From: JBKBMT01 sp046295655
Lineage (GTDB): Bacteria; Pseudomonadota; Alphaproteobacteria; Rhodobacterales; Rhodobacteraceae
Assembly (NCBI GenBank): GCA_046295655.1
Contig: JBKBMT010000028.1
Coordinates: 1 to 35,722, forward strand
Direction: 5' to 3'
Length of the DNA: 35,722 nucleotides
Under the pieces are notes generated by a model that was not told where the DNA came from, did no database searches, and saw only the letters and a list, made by a program, of their open reading frames with translations. Shown in pieces: positions 25,577-33,820 of this stretch. The position numbers were made by a program, and so were the translations under genes. The stretch's first letter is position 1, and every line of letters starts with the position of its first letter.

Positions 25577-26632
25577 TCAGAGCCCTTCGGTCCAGTCGCG
25601 CAAAGGCGTGACACCACGCGCCCGAAGCGCCTCGAAATAGCTGCGCAGCACGGTCCGCCCGGCCTCGCCGGTCTGGGCAAGCCAGGGTTCGACGATGTTC
25701 GGCAGCCCGTTCACCCAAGCCTGCTTGTCGGCCTCGGGCAGGTCGATCACGGTCAGACCGGCGGCCTGCATTTCGGTCATCGCGCGCGCGGCAAGCTGCT
25801 CGACGTAGTCGCCGTGCAGTTTCGACGTCACCCGCCCGGCCTCGCGGAACGCATCCTGCACCGGTTCGGGCAGGCTGTTCCAGAAATCCTTGTTCGCCGC
25901 GATCCCGCCGAAATACATCGACCCGAGGCCGACCCGGGTCAGGTAGGGCGCCACCTCGTACACCCTGGTGGGGAGGATGCCGCTGGCAAAGGACAGCGCC
26001 CCCTCGGCCACGCCGGTCTGGATGTTGGTGTAATAGACCGTCAGCGCCCCGTCGATCGGCGTCGCCCCGGTCTCGCGCAGCCAGTTGGCCGAGGTGCCCG
26101 GCGCATGCAGCCGGCGGTTCTGCAGGTCCGCCAGCGAGTTGACGGGAAAGGTGGCGTAGATGTCGTAGCTGTCGGTGATCAGCGACGACAGGTAGACCAT
26201 GTTCTGTTCGGCCCAGCTGTCACGCAGCTCCGGCAGGGTCTCGGTCAGTTCGTCGAAGATCTCGATCAGAAGCTTGTGGTCGTCGGTCGCGAAAGGGGTG
26301 AAGTAGGTGACGTTCTGGAGTGGCATCGTGGCGCCTTCCCAGACCGTGCCCACCATGCCCACATCCACGATCCCGTCGCGGACCGCCGCGCGGGTATCGG
26401 TGAACCGATAGAGCGTGCCCCCATAGGCCTCGACCCAGTCGATCCGGTACTCGCCCTTCTCGGCCAGGATGCGATCGACCTCGGGCTGGAAGCCGTTCTT
26501 CATCGCATAGACCCAGATGTTCGCCTCGGGATGGCTCGATCCGATGTTGACGGTGATCGTCTGCTGGGCCGCGGCAGGCACGGCAGCGGCGAAGGCCAGT
26601 GCGGTCGCCGCAAGTAGATGGGTGGGTTTCAT
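25577..26632 (-). CDS. dctP: TRAP transporter solute-binding protein (DctP type)
   Basis: 351 residues from the ATG whose complement is at 26630-26632, preceded by GGGAGGAAA; this places a signal peptide (MKPTHLLAATALAFAAAVPAAAQ) at the N-terminus for export to the periplasm. The mature part has ITVNIGSSHPEANIWVYAMKNGF, the typical first beta-strand and helix of the family, DTRAAVRDGIVDVGMVG, and SLADLQNRRLHAPGTSANWLRETGATPI, the hinge region that normally carries the carboxylate-binding Arg. The ligand is probably an organic acid but cannot be named from sequence. The gene starts 31 bp after the Mo-hydroxylase large-subunit stop, so it is probably co-transcribed with that enzyme. Confidence 0.93.
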   Translation of the reverse strand: MKPTHLLAATALAFAAAVPAAAQQTITVNIGSSHPEANIWVYAMKNGFQPEVDRILAEKGEYRIDWVEAYGGTLYRFTDTRAAVRDGIVDVGMVGTVWEGATMPLQNVTYFTPFATDDHKLLIEIFDELTETLPELRDSWAEQNMVYLSSLITDSYDIYATFPVNSLADLQNRRLHAPGTSANWLRETGATPIDGALTVYYTNIQTGVAEGALSFASGILPTRVYEVAPYLTRVGLGSMYFGGIAANKDFWNSLPEPVQDAFREAGRVTSKLHGDYVEQLAARAMTEMQAAGLTVIDLPEADKQAWVNGLPNIVEPWLAQTGEAGRTVLRSYFEALRARGVTPLRDWTEGL

Positions 26633-26663
26633 TGCGTTTCCTCCCTGAAAGCGCATGTGACGG

Positions 26664-29045
26664 TCAGTCTTGCAGCCGCCCCAGAGCGCGCAGGATGCGC
26701 TCGGGCGTCATGGGCTGTTGCAGGATGCGCCCGCCCAACGGGCGGATCGCGTCGTTGATCGCGTTCATCACCGCGGCGGGCGCCCCGGCGGTGCCTGCCT
26801 CGCCGGCGCCCTTGGCCCCGAGCAGCGATTCCTTCGTCGGCGTCTCGACATGGGCAATTTCCATGTCGGGCATCTCGGCCGCCATCGGCACCAGATAATC
26901 GGCCATGGAACCGTTCAGCATCTGGCCGTCGGCATCGTAGAGGCATTCCTCGTAGAGCGCGCCGCCCAGGCCCTGGACGATACCGCCGCGGATCTGCTCG
27001 TCCACCAGCTGCGGGTTGATCACCCGGCCGCAATCCTCGACGCACCAATGCCTGAGCAGCTTCACGAAGCCGGTGTCGGGATCGACCTCGACATAGCTGG
27101 CCTGGCAGCCGTTGGTGAAGGCGAAGGGATAGTCCATGGTGATGAAGTGGCGGGTCTGCACAAGTTCCCGCGGCAGGCCCTTGGGCAGGGTGTCGCCGCG
27201 GAAATAGACGATGCGGCCCAGTTCGGCCAGGTCCATGCGGCCTTCGCCGGTGGCGCGGTCCACCACCTGCCCCCCCACCACGTCCAGCGCCTCCGGCGCG
27301 GCCTGAAGCATCGCCCCCGCCACCTCGAGGATCGAGGCGCGCAGCGCCAGCCCCGCCTGCAGCGCCGCCTCGCCGCCGATCCCGGCGCCGCGGCTGGCCC
27401 ATGTGCCGCCACCATAGGGCGTGACCTGGGTGTCGCCGGTGATCACGCGCACCCGCTCGACCGGCACGCCCACCCCCTCGGCGACGACCTGGGCCAGCAT
27501 CGCCTCGGTCCCCTGGCCCTGTTCGGTCACGCCAGACAGGACCACGACCGAACCATCCGGGTCCATCCGCACGGTGGCCCCGTCCTGCGCGCTGATCCGC
27601 GCGCCGCCGATCCCGTACATGAAGGGGCTGGGATTGGTCAGTTCGATGAAGCAGGCGATCCCGATGCCGCGATACACGCCGCGCGCCCGTGCCGCGGCCT
27701 GATCGGCGCGCAGCGCATCGTAGTCCATCATGTCCAGCAGCTTGTCCAGCGAGGCATGGTGCGACAGGCCCTCGAAACGCATGTTGGCGGGCGAGGTGAA
27801 GGGATAGGCGTCGTCGGCGATCAGGTTCCGGCGCCGGATCTCGACCGGGTCCATCCCCAGCGCCTCGGCCGCCAGATCAACCAGCCCCTCGGTCACGGCG
27901 GTGGCGATGGGGTGGCCCACGGCGCGATACTGGCAGGTGGGTGTCTTGTTCTGGAACACCACCGTGGTGCGGGCGCGGTAATTCGAAAAGTCGTAGGGCC
28001 CGCCGCAGAGATTGACCACCTGGTTGCCCTCGATCGCCGAGGTGCGCGGATAGACCGAATAGGGGCCGATCCCGGTCCAGTCGTCGATGTCGATGGCCAG
28101 GATCCGGCCCTCGGCATCCACCGCGATTCGACCCTCGATCTCGTGGTCTCGGGCATGGATGTCGGTGGTGAAGCTCTCCAGCCGGTCGGCGACGAACTTC
28201 ACCGGCCGGCCCATCACCCTGGCGATGGCCGCCGTCGCCACCTCGTCGGGATAGACATGCACCTTGATGCCGTAGCTCCCGCCGACATCGGGGCAGATCA
28301 CGCGCACATGGCTCTCCGGCAGACCGAGATGCCGGGCGAAGACGGTCTGCATCATGTGCGGTGCCTGGGTCGAGTGCCAGGCGGTCAGGCGCCCCTCGGC
28401 CGGGTTGAAATCGGCAAGGATCGACCGCGGCTCGATGCAGACCCCGGTGTGCCGTCCGGTCTTGAACCGGGCAGAGACGACCTTGTGCGCGGCCTTCATC
28501 GCCGCCTCCACGTCGCCGGCCTCGTGCAGGCGGCGGAACGCCAGGTTGTCGCCCAGATCGGGATGGATGACCGGCGTCTCCGGGTCCAGCGCGGTCATCA
28601 TCCCGGTGACCGCCGGCAGCGGGTCATAGTCCACCGCCACCAGGGCCGCCCCGGCTTCGGCCGCGGCGCGGCTGTCGGCCACAACCGCCGCAACGGGCTC
28701 GCCGACCCAGCAGGCCCGGTCCACCGCCAGCGCGTGCTGGGGTGCGGATTTCAGCCCCTTCAGATGGGCCAGAACCGCCACCCAGGGCGTGCAGACCGGG
28801 GCAAGATCGGCACCGGTGAAGACCCGGCGCACCCCTTCGACCGCCAGCGCCCCGGCGGCGTCGATGCCGGCAATCCGCGCATGGGCATGCGGGCTGCGCA
28901 CGAAGGCAACATGCAGCATCCGCGGCAGCACGATGTCGTCCACATACTGCCCGCGGCCCTGCACGAGCTTTGCCGCATTCGGCCGCGGGACGGCCTTGCC
29001 GATATAGCTGTTCGGCCGGTCCGGATTGCCGAAGGCGATGGTCAT
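26664..29045 (-). CDS. molybdenum hydroxylase large subunit (CoxL/XDH-like)
   Basis: 793 residues, normal for the Mo-binding subunit of the xanthine oxidase/CO dehydrogenase superfamily. Seen: SYIGKAVPRPNAAKLVQGRGQYVDD and SPHAHARI at the N-terminus, DVGGSYGIKVHVYPDE, VTEQGQGTEAMLAQV, and the catalytic-base loop GAKGAGEAGTAGAP with Glu749. The active-site loop reads CQYRAVGHP (371-379), not the AYxCSFR of form I CO dehydrogenase nor the AYRGAGR of form II, so CO oxidation is unlikely. These enzymes hydroxylate heterocycles, aldehydes or CoA thioesters such as furoyl-CoA and 4-hydroxybenzoyl-CoA. The start overlaps the 2Fe-2S subunit stop by 4 nt. The substrate is unknown; the nearby CoA ligase suggests a thioester. 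Confidence 0.92.
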   Translation of the reverse strand: MTIAFGNPDRPNSYIGKAVPRPNAAKLVQGRGQYVDDIVLPRMLHVAFVRSPHAHARIAGIDAAGALAVEGVRRVFTGADLAPVCTPWVAVLAHLKGLKSAPQHALAVDRACWVGEPVAAVVADSRAAAEAGAALVAVDYDPLPAVTGMMTALDPETPVIHPDLGDNLAFRRLHEAGDVEAAMKAAHKVVSARFKTGRHTGVCIEPRSILADFNPAEGRLTAWHSTQAPHMMQTVFARHLGLPESHVRVICPDVGGSYGIKVHVYPDEVATAAIARVMGRPVKFVADRLESFTTDIHARDHEIEGRIAVDAEGRILAIDIDDWTGIGPYSVYPRTSAIEGNQVVNLCGGPYDFSNYRARTTVVFQNKTPTCQYRAVGHPIATAVTEGLVDLAAEALGMDPVEIRRRNLIADDAYPFTSPANMRFEGLSHHASLDKLLDMMDYDALRADQAAARARGVYRGIGIACFIELTNPSPFMYGIGGARISAQDGATVRMDPDGSVVVLSGVTEQGQGTEAMLAQVVAEGVGVPVERVRVITGDTQVTPYGGGTWASRGAGIGGEAALQAGLALRASILEVAGAMLQAAPEALDVVGGQVVDRATGEGRMDLAELGRIVYFRGDTLPKGLPRELVQTRHFITMDYPFAFTNGCQASYVEVDPDTGFVKLLRHWCVEDCGRVINPQLVDEQIRGGIVQGLGGALYEECLYDADGQMLNGSMADYLVPMAAEMPDMEIAHVETPTKESLLGAKGAGEAGTAGAPAAVMNAINDAIRPLGGRILQQPMTPERILRALGRLQD

Positions 29046-29539
29046 GCCGCTGCCTCCCCTGCCCGGGCCCTGGCCACCGTCTCGACCGCATCGACGATCG
29101 CCTCGTATCCGGTGCAGCGACAGTAGTTGCCCGAGATATGCTCGCGGATCTCGGCCCGGCTCGGCACCCCGTCGCGGTCCAGAAGATCGGCGGCCGTGGT
29201 CAGCATCCCCGGCGTGCAGAAGCCGCATTGCAGCGCGTTGCGTTCCACGAAGGCGGCCTGAAGGTCGGCTATGGCACCGCTGTCGGTCAGACCCTCGACC
29301 GTCCAGATCTCGGCGCCGTCGGCCTGGGCGGCCAGCATCAGGCAGCCGCGCAGGATCTGCCCGTCCACGCGGATCGTGCAGGCACCGCAGACCCCGTGCT
29401 CGCAGCCCGCATGGGCACCGGTCAGACCGAGGTCGAGACGCAGGAAGTCGATCAGATGCCGCCCCGCGGGCACCCGGGCACGGACCCGTTCGCCGTTGAC
29501 GGTCAGGCGGATGTCGATCTCGGCGGCAGGTTCAGGCAT
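29042..29539 (-). CDS. molybdenum hydroxylase 2Fe-2S subunit (CoxS-like)
   Basis: 165 residues with both clusters intact. The plant-type ferredoxin cluster is set by Cys46, Cys51, Cys54 (CEHGVCGAC) and Cys66. The second, helical-domain cluster is set by QCGFCTPGM (Cys105, Cys108) and NYCRCTGY (Cys140, Cys142). It passes electrons from the molybdopterin site to FAD in the cytosolic heterotrimer. It overlaps the FAD-subunit gene by 8 nt and the large-subunit gene by 4 nt, so the three are translationally coupled. Confidence 0.96.
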   Translation of the reverse strand: MPEPAAEIDIRLTVNGERVRARVPAGRHLIDFLRLDLGLTGAHAGCEHGVCGACTIRVDGQILRGCLMLAAQADGAEIWTVEGLTDSGAIADLQAAFVERNALQCGFCTPGMLTTAADLLDRDGVPSRAEIREHISGNYCRCTGYEAIVDAVETVARARAGEAAA

Positions 29540-30368
29540 CGGCGGGTTCCCTCGTTTCCGCAGCCAGGCGGGTCAGCAGCACGCGGGCCAGATGCAGCCG
29601 GTAGGCGCTGCTGGCCTGGGTATCCGACGGCGGGTCCAGATCATCGGCCAGCGCCGCGACCGCCCCTGCGGCATCTCCGGCATCCAGCGCCGCCATCGCC
29701 GCGCGGGCCAGGACCGGGGTCGCGCCGCAGCCGAAGAACGCCAGGCGGTGCGCTGCGCCGCGGCGCACCATGGCCAGCCCCGCCAGGGCATAATCCCCCG
29801 ACCGCCGCGCCAGTTCGCGGATCGCATGGCGTTCCCCGACCGCGGCGAGGGGGACCGATACCGCGGTCAGGATCTCGTCCGCCGCCAGCGCCGTGGTGAA
29901 GACGTCGAGGAAGAACGCCTCGGCCGCGATTTCGCGGGCGCCGTCCGGCCCTTCGGCATGGATCCGCGCCCCGAGCGCCAGCGCGCAGGCAGGCAGTTCC
30001 GCGGCCGGGTCGGCATGGGCCAGCGACCCGCCGATCGTGCCCCGGTTGCGGATCGCCGCATGGGCGATCAGCGGCACCGCCTGCGCCAGCAGCGGCGCAT
30101 GCCGCGCGACCAGCGGATCGGCCCCGAGCGCGGCATGGGTCGTCAGCGCCCCGATCACCAGCCGATCGCCCTCGACGCGGATCCCGCGCAGCGCGTCCAG
30201 CCCGCCGATGTCGATCAACCCGATCTCGCCGGTCAGGCCCATGTTCATTGCGGCGGTCAGGCTCTGCCCGCCCGCGATCACCCGCGCCTCGCCCCCGGAC
30301 GCGGCCAGCAGGCGCAAAGCCTCGGCCAGACTTCCGGCCCGGGCGTAACCGGACACGCTTGCCTTCAT
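29532..30368 (-). CDS. molybdenum hydroxylase FAD subunit (CoxM-like)
   Basis: 278 residues. FAD-binding motifs of the CoxM/XDH-B family are visible: VIAGGQSLTAAMNM (30-43) and AIRNRGTIGGSLAHADPAAELP (about 104-125), where TIGGSL contacts the cofactor. The C-terminal CO-dehydrogenase flavoprotein domain follows (AFFGCGATPVLARAA). It transfers electrons from the Fe-S subunit to an acceptor. As first gene of the minus-strand block, with a 130-bp divergent gap to the TetR gene, its promoter should drive the hydroxylase and probably the TRAP genes. Confidence 0.94.
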   Translation of the reverse strand: MKASVSGYARAGSLAEALRLLAASGGEARVIAGGQSLTAAMNMGLTGEIGLIDIGGLDALRGIRVEGDRLVIGALTTHAALGADPLVARHAPLLAQAVPLIAHAAIRNRGTIGGSLAHADPAAELPACALALGARIHAEGPDGAREIAAEAFFLDVFTTALAADEILTAVSVPLAAVGERHAIRELARRSGDYALAGLAMVRRGAAHRLAFFGCGATPVLARAAMAALDAGDAAGAVAALADDLDPPSDTQASSAYRLHLARVLLTRLAAETREPADA

Positions 30369-30403
30369 GCATCCTCCCCCGGACGAGTCGTCACGTCATC
30401 CTT

Positions 30404-30421
30404 ATTGATCGAATGATCTAT
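30404..30421. promoter_or_regulatory. inverted repeat, candidate TetR operator
   Basis: AT-T-GATC, four bases, GATC-T-AT: half sites ATnGATC and GATCnAT in mirror order, in an AT-rich island 36 bp from the FAD-subunit start and 78 bp from the tetR start. Position and symmetry suit autoregulation plus control of the hydroxylase operon. No clear -35/-10 pair was identified. Confidence 0.4.
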
Positions 30422-30498
30422 AACGTGCAGGGTAAAGGCAAGAGGAATGTTGCGCCGGGCGGATACTCCGGGCAACTTCCCCGCGTGACCGGAGTGCC

Positions 30499-31149
30499 GT
30501 GCCCGTGCCCGACGATCTTGCCCAACCCGCCGCGCCCCGCGACCGGCGCCGCCTGCCCCCCGAGGACCGGCGCGCACAGATCGTCGCCGGCGCGATCTCG
30601 TTCTTCGCCGAGGTCGGGCTGGAGGGGACGACCCGCGACCTTGCGCAGCGGCTCGGGGTGACGCAGTCGCTGCTGTTCAACTATTTCGCCAACAAGGCCG
30701 ATCTTCTGGAGGCTGTCTATGCCGCGGTCTACCTCGACCGGCTGTCGCCGGACTGGCCTGCACTGATCGCCGACCGAAGCCTGCCGCTGCGCGCGCGGAT
30801 GGTGCGGTTCTACACCGCCTATACCCGCGCGATCTTCACCTACGAATGGATGCGGATCTTCATGTTCTCGGGCCTTGCCGGGGCGGAACTGAACCGCCGC
30901 TACCTCGGGCACCTGCGGGGCCTGATCCTCGAACCCCTGCGCGCCGAGATCGCCGCGCAGGCGGTCCGCCCCCCGGATATGGAGGACATCTGGAACCTGC
31001 ACGGCGGGATCGTCTATATCGGCATCCGGCGCTTCGTCTATCAGGTCCCGACACCCGAGGACGACCGCCCGGCGATCGAGGCGGCAATCGACCGGTTCCT
31101 TGCCGAATTCATGCATCCCCCGGCCGCGGCCTCCGGCAACTCCCGGTGA
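30499..31149 (+). CDS. TetR/AcrR-family regulator
   Basis: 216 residues from GTG 30499; a second in-frame GTG at 30505 is as plausible, since GGAG lies 4 or 10 nt upstream respectively. The N-terminal DNA-binding domain (about 20-70) reads DRRAQIVAGAISFFAEVGLEGTTRDLAQRLGVTQSLLFNYFANKADLLEAVY, a classic TetR helix-turn-helix. The C-terminal ligand domain is unrecognised but contains aromatic-rich helices (RFYTAYTRAIFTYEWMRIFMFSGL). It is divergent from the hydroxylase-TRAP block and probably controls it, binding a pathway ligand or CoA ester. Confidence 0.88.
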   Translation: MPVPDDLAQPAAPRDRRRLPPEDRRAQIVAGAISFFAEVGLEGTTRDLAQRLGVTQSLLFNYFANKADLLEAVYAAVYLDRLSPDWPALIADRSLPLRARMVRFYTAYTRAIFTYEWMRIFMFSGLAGAELNRRYLGHLRGLILEPLRAEIAAQAVRPPDMEDIWNLHGGIVYIGIRRFVYQVPTPEDDRPAIEAAIDRFLAEFMHPPAAASGNSR

Positions 31150-31187
31150 CATCCGCAGAATCAACGCTAGAGTGATCCGGGCCGACC

Positions 31188-31200
31188 GAATTCCGAATTC
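31188..31200 (+). promoter_or_regulatory. GAATTC-C-GAATTC motif, candidate GntR site
   Basis: Two GAATTC hexamers with a 7-bp period, 19 bp before the gntR start. The same spacing occurs as GAATTC-T-GAATTC at 32120-32132 before the CoA-ligase gene. Such an AT-rich repeat is very unlikely by chance in DNA this GC-rich. Confidence 0.55.
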
Positions 31201-31219
31201 CATCCACCGGAGCCGACCC

Positions 31220-31945
31220 GTGCAGCCGCTCTCCTCCGTCCCCAGCCGCACCGAGCAGGTCTATCACGCCATCCGGGAAAGCATCTGCGACTGCGTGCTG
31301 GCGCCGGGCACCCATCTGGTGCAGGAGGATCTGGCCGCGACGCTCGGGGTCTCGCGCCAGCCGGTCCAGCAGGCGATGCTGCTGCTGAAGAACGACGGGC
31401 TGGTGGTCGAAACCGGCGGGCGCGGGCTGTATGTCGCGCCGGTCGAGCGCGACGACATGGTGCATCACTACCAGATCCGTCTTGTCCTGGACCAGCTTGC
31501 CGCCCGGCTGGTGGCCGAGCGGGCGCGGTCCGACGCATCCTTTGCCGACCGGTTGCAGACCGAAGGCGCGGCGATTCTGGCGGCCGGCAAGGGCGCCGAG
31601 CGGGCGGGCGGCGCGGCCGAGGCGGTGCGCCACGACGTTGCCTTCCACTCGTTCCTCTACGACATGTCCGGCAACCCGCTGATCCGCCCCGCCGCCGAGG
31701 CGCATTGGCTGTTCCTCCGACGGGTCATGATCGGGGTCCTGCTTCATGCGGCGCGCGGCCCGCTGGTCTGGGCCCAGCACGAACGGATCCTCGAGGCGCT
31801 GGCTGCCGGCAAGGTGGACGAAGGCATCGCCCTGGCGACCGAACACGTCACCGGCGCGCAGGCGGCCCTGATCGACGCCATGGCTTCGGACGCGGCCGAA
31901 AGGTTCGGTCAGCGCGCCGGCCAGCGCCAGCGGGAAGCATCCTGA
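31220..31945 (+). CDS. GntR-family (FCD-domain) regulator
   Basis: 241 residues from GTG 31220, chosen because GGAG lies 7 nt upstream and the winged helix then begins at the usual position. The N-terminal wHTH is RTEQVYHAIRESICDCVLAPGTHLVQEDLAATLGVSRQPVQQAMLLLKNDGLVVE (about 10-64). The C-terminal all-helical FCD domain has VRHDVAFHSFLYDMSGNPLI, whose D-x-x-F-H pattern supplies metal or ligand contacts in FCD proteins. FCD regulators usually repress catabolic operons and release on binding a carboxylate. It likely controls the ligase-ThDP pair just downstream and itself. Confidence 0.92.
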   Translation: MQPLSSVPSRTEQVYHAIRESICDCVLAPGTHLVQEDLAATLGVSRQPVQQAMLLLKNDGLVVETGGRGLYVAPVERDDMVHHYQIRLVLDQLAARLVAERARSDASFADRLQTEGAAILAAGKGAERAGGAAEAVRHDVAFHSFLYDMSGNPLIRPAAEAHWLFLRRVMIGVLLHAARGPLVWAQHERILEALAAGKVDEGIALATEHVTGAQAALIDAMASDAAERFGQRAGQRQREAS

Positions 31946-32089
31946 CGACATCCCGTCCCGGCCGCGCGCAACCGCAGCCTCAGCTCGCGCTGGCGTTGCG
32001 GCAACACGGTGATCGCGGCTCTTCCCGAACCCGCCATTCCGCCCGGTTCTCCGCCGTGGCACGGCCCCGGCACGCACGAACGCGCCAGC

Positions 32090-32137
32090 TTGACAAGACC
32101 GGATCGATCCGTCATTTCTGAATTCTGAATTCAGAAT
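32090..32137 (+). promoter_or_regulatory. promoter and 16-bp palindromic operator before CoA ligase
   Basis: TTGACA at 32090-32095 is a consensus -35; TCATTT at 32112-32117 (16-bp spacer) is a weak -10. Immediately after lies a perfect 16-bp palindrome, ATTCTGAATTCAGAAT (32122-32137), overlapping GAATTC-T-GAATTC (32120-32132). A protein bound there would cover the expected transcription start, a standard repressor position. The GntR regulator encoded just upstream is the natural candidate. Confidence 0.6.
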
Positions 32138-32230
32138 ATAGGCAGACAGCCGTTGCTCGTTCCACCGGCAGCACGCCGGGACGGCGCATCCGGCACTGTC
32201 TCTGGACCGAAGCGAAAGGCGGATCGCGGC

Positions 32231-33820
32231 ATGACGAAATCCCTGCTGACCTTCGGCCAGATGCTCGACGCCCATGCGCGCCTGCGACCCGGCGCGCTGG
32301 GGGCGCGGGACCTCGAACGCACACTGACCTTCGCAAGATGGAACGACCGCGCCCGACGCCTGGGGAACGCGCTTCTGGGCCTCGGGCTCGGCAAGGGCGA
32401 CCGGGTCGCGGTCCTCGCCTACAATCGGCTGGAGTGGGCCGAGATCTATGCCGCCACGGCGAAGGCGGGTCTGGTCGCGGTGCCGCTGAACTTCCGCCTC
32501 AGCCCGGTGGAGATGCACTACATCCTGCAGGACAGCGGCGCGGGCGCGATCCTGGCCGAGCACGGCCTGCACGGCGCTATCGAGGACGTGCGCGCCGACC
32601 TCGACATCCCCCCTGCACGCTATCTTCTTTTCGGCGGCACGGCCCCGGGCTGGCAGGACTACGAGGACGTGATCGCCCGCGCCTCGGCCGCCGCGCCAGA
32701 GGTGCCGGTCGCCGATACTGACCCATGGGCGCTGATGTACACCTCGGGCACCACCGGCAAGCCCAAGGGCGCGATCCGCAGCCACCGGAGCATGGCGCTT
32801 CTGTCCTTCACGACCGAGATCGAGGTCGGCATCGGCGGCCGGGACGACGCCCTGCTGGTCATGCCGATGTGTCACGCGAATTCGCTCAACTTCTTCTGTT
32901 CGTTCAGCTACCGGGGCGGCGTGGCCTCGATCTACTCGCGCGCCTCCTTCGAGCCGCAGGAGGCGCTGGACGTGATGGAACGGTCCGGGGCGACCTTCAC
33001 CTCGCTGGTGCCGACGCAGTACATCATGTTGCTGGAACAGGCCCGCGCCGAGGGCCGGGCGCGCGATCTCGGGCGGATGACCAAGTTGATGATCTCGTCC
33101 GCGCCCGCCCGCGCCGACACCAAGCGCGCGGTCATGGAGATGTTCCCGAACTCGGGCCTGTTCGAGCTCTACGGCTCGTCCGAGGCGGGCTGGGTCACCA
33201 TGCTGCACCCCGACGAGCAGTTCACCCACCTGGGCACGGTGGGGCGCGAATGCGTCGGCACCGCACCGATCCGGATGCTGGACGATGCGGGCAACGAGGT
33301 GCCGGACGGGCAGCCGGGCGAGCTCTATTCGAGCACGCCCTACACCTTCGACGGCTACTGGAACCTGCCCGGCAAGACGGCCGAGGCGTTCCGCGGCGAC
33401 TACTGCACCGTCGGCGACATGGCGCTGCGCGACGAGGCCGGCTTCATCCGCCTGATCGACCGCAAGAAGAACATGATCATCTCGGGTGGAGAGAACATCT
33501 ATCCCGCCGAGGTCGAGGCGGTGCTGGGCAGCGCGCCGGCGGTGAAGGACGTGGCGGTGATCGGTGTTCCCGATGACAGATGGGGCGAAAGGGTGCATGC
33601 CGTGGTGGTGCTGCGCCCGGGTGCCACCGCGACCGAGGCGGAACTGATCCACTGGTGCGCCGAGCGGATCGCGCGGTTCAAGCGGCCGCGCGACATCACC
33701 TTCGTGACCGATGCGGACATACCGCGGACAGCCACCGGCAAGATCCAGCACGGGCCCCTGAAGGAAAAGGTCCTCGCCGGCGCGCTGGGCCGACTCAGCA
33801 AGGCAGGAGCCGACGAATGA
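32231..33820 (+). CDS. acyl-CoA synthetase / AMP-dependent CoA ligase
   Basis: 529 residues of the ANL superfamily. Signatures in order: YTSGTTGKPKG (170-180, phosphate-binding loop), MPMCHANSLNF, ELYGSSEAGW (about 313-322), YCTVGDMALRDEAGF (hinge Asp), IDRKKNMIISGGENIYPAEVE and PRTATGKIQ with catalytic Lys504. It activates a carboxylic acid with ATP and joins it to CoA. The acid is not identifiable from sequence; the class includes fatty, aromatic and furoate-type ligases. The stop overlaps the start of the ThDP-enzyme gene (ATGA), so the two products are made together and probably act on successive intermediates. Confidence 0.92.
   Translation: MTKSLLTFGQMLDAHARLRPGALGARDLERTLTFARWNDRARRLGNALLGLGLGKGDRVAVLAYNRLEWAEIYAATAKAGLVAVPLNFRLSPVEMHYILQDSGAGAILAEHGLHGAIEDVRADLDIPPARYLLFGGTAPGWQDYEDVIARASAAAPEVPVADTDPWALMYTSGTTGKPKGAIRSHRSMALLSFTTEIEVGIGGRDDALLVMPMCHANSLNFFCSFSYRGGVASIYSRASFEPQEALDVMERSGATFTSLVPTQYIMLLEQARAEGRARDLGRMTKLMISSAPARADTKRAVMEMFPNSGLFELYGSSEAGWVTMLHPDEQFTHLGTVGRECVGTAPIRMLDDAGNEVPDGQPGELYSSTPYTFDGYWNLPGKTAEAFRGDYCTVGDMALRDEAGFIRLIDRKKNMIISGGENIYPAEVEAVLGSAPAVKDVAVIGVPDDRWGERVHAVVVLRPGATATEAELIHWCAERIARFKRPRDITFVTDADIPRTATGKIQHGPLKEKVLAGALGRLSKAGADE

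Noticed and set aside
26670..29126. 818-codon plus-strand frame opposite the Mo hydroxylase
   Set aside because: The minus-strand protein shows all molybdopterin-binding motifs; the plus frame is its antisense shadow.
26664..29228. Longer 854-residue version of the Mo-hydroxylase large subunit
   Set aside because: The extra N-terminal 61 residues are a shadow of the 2Fe-2S subunit gene; the ATG at 29045 gives the family N-terminus and a 4-nt overlap.
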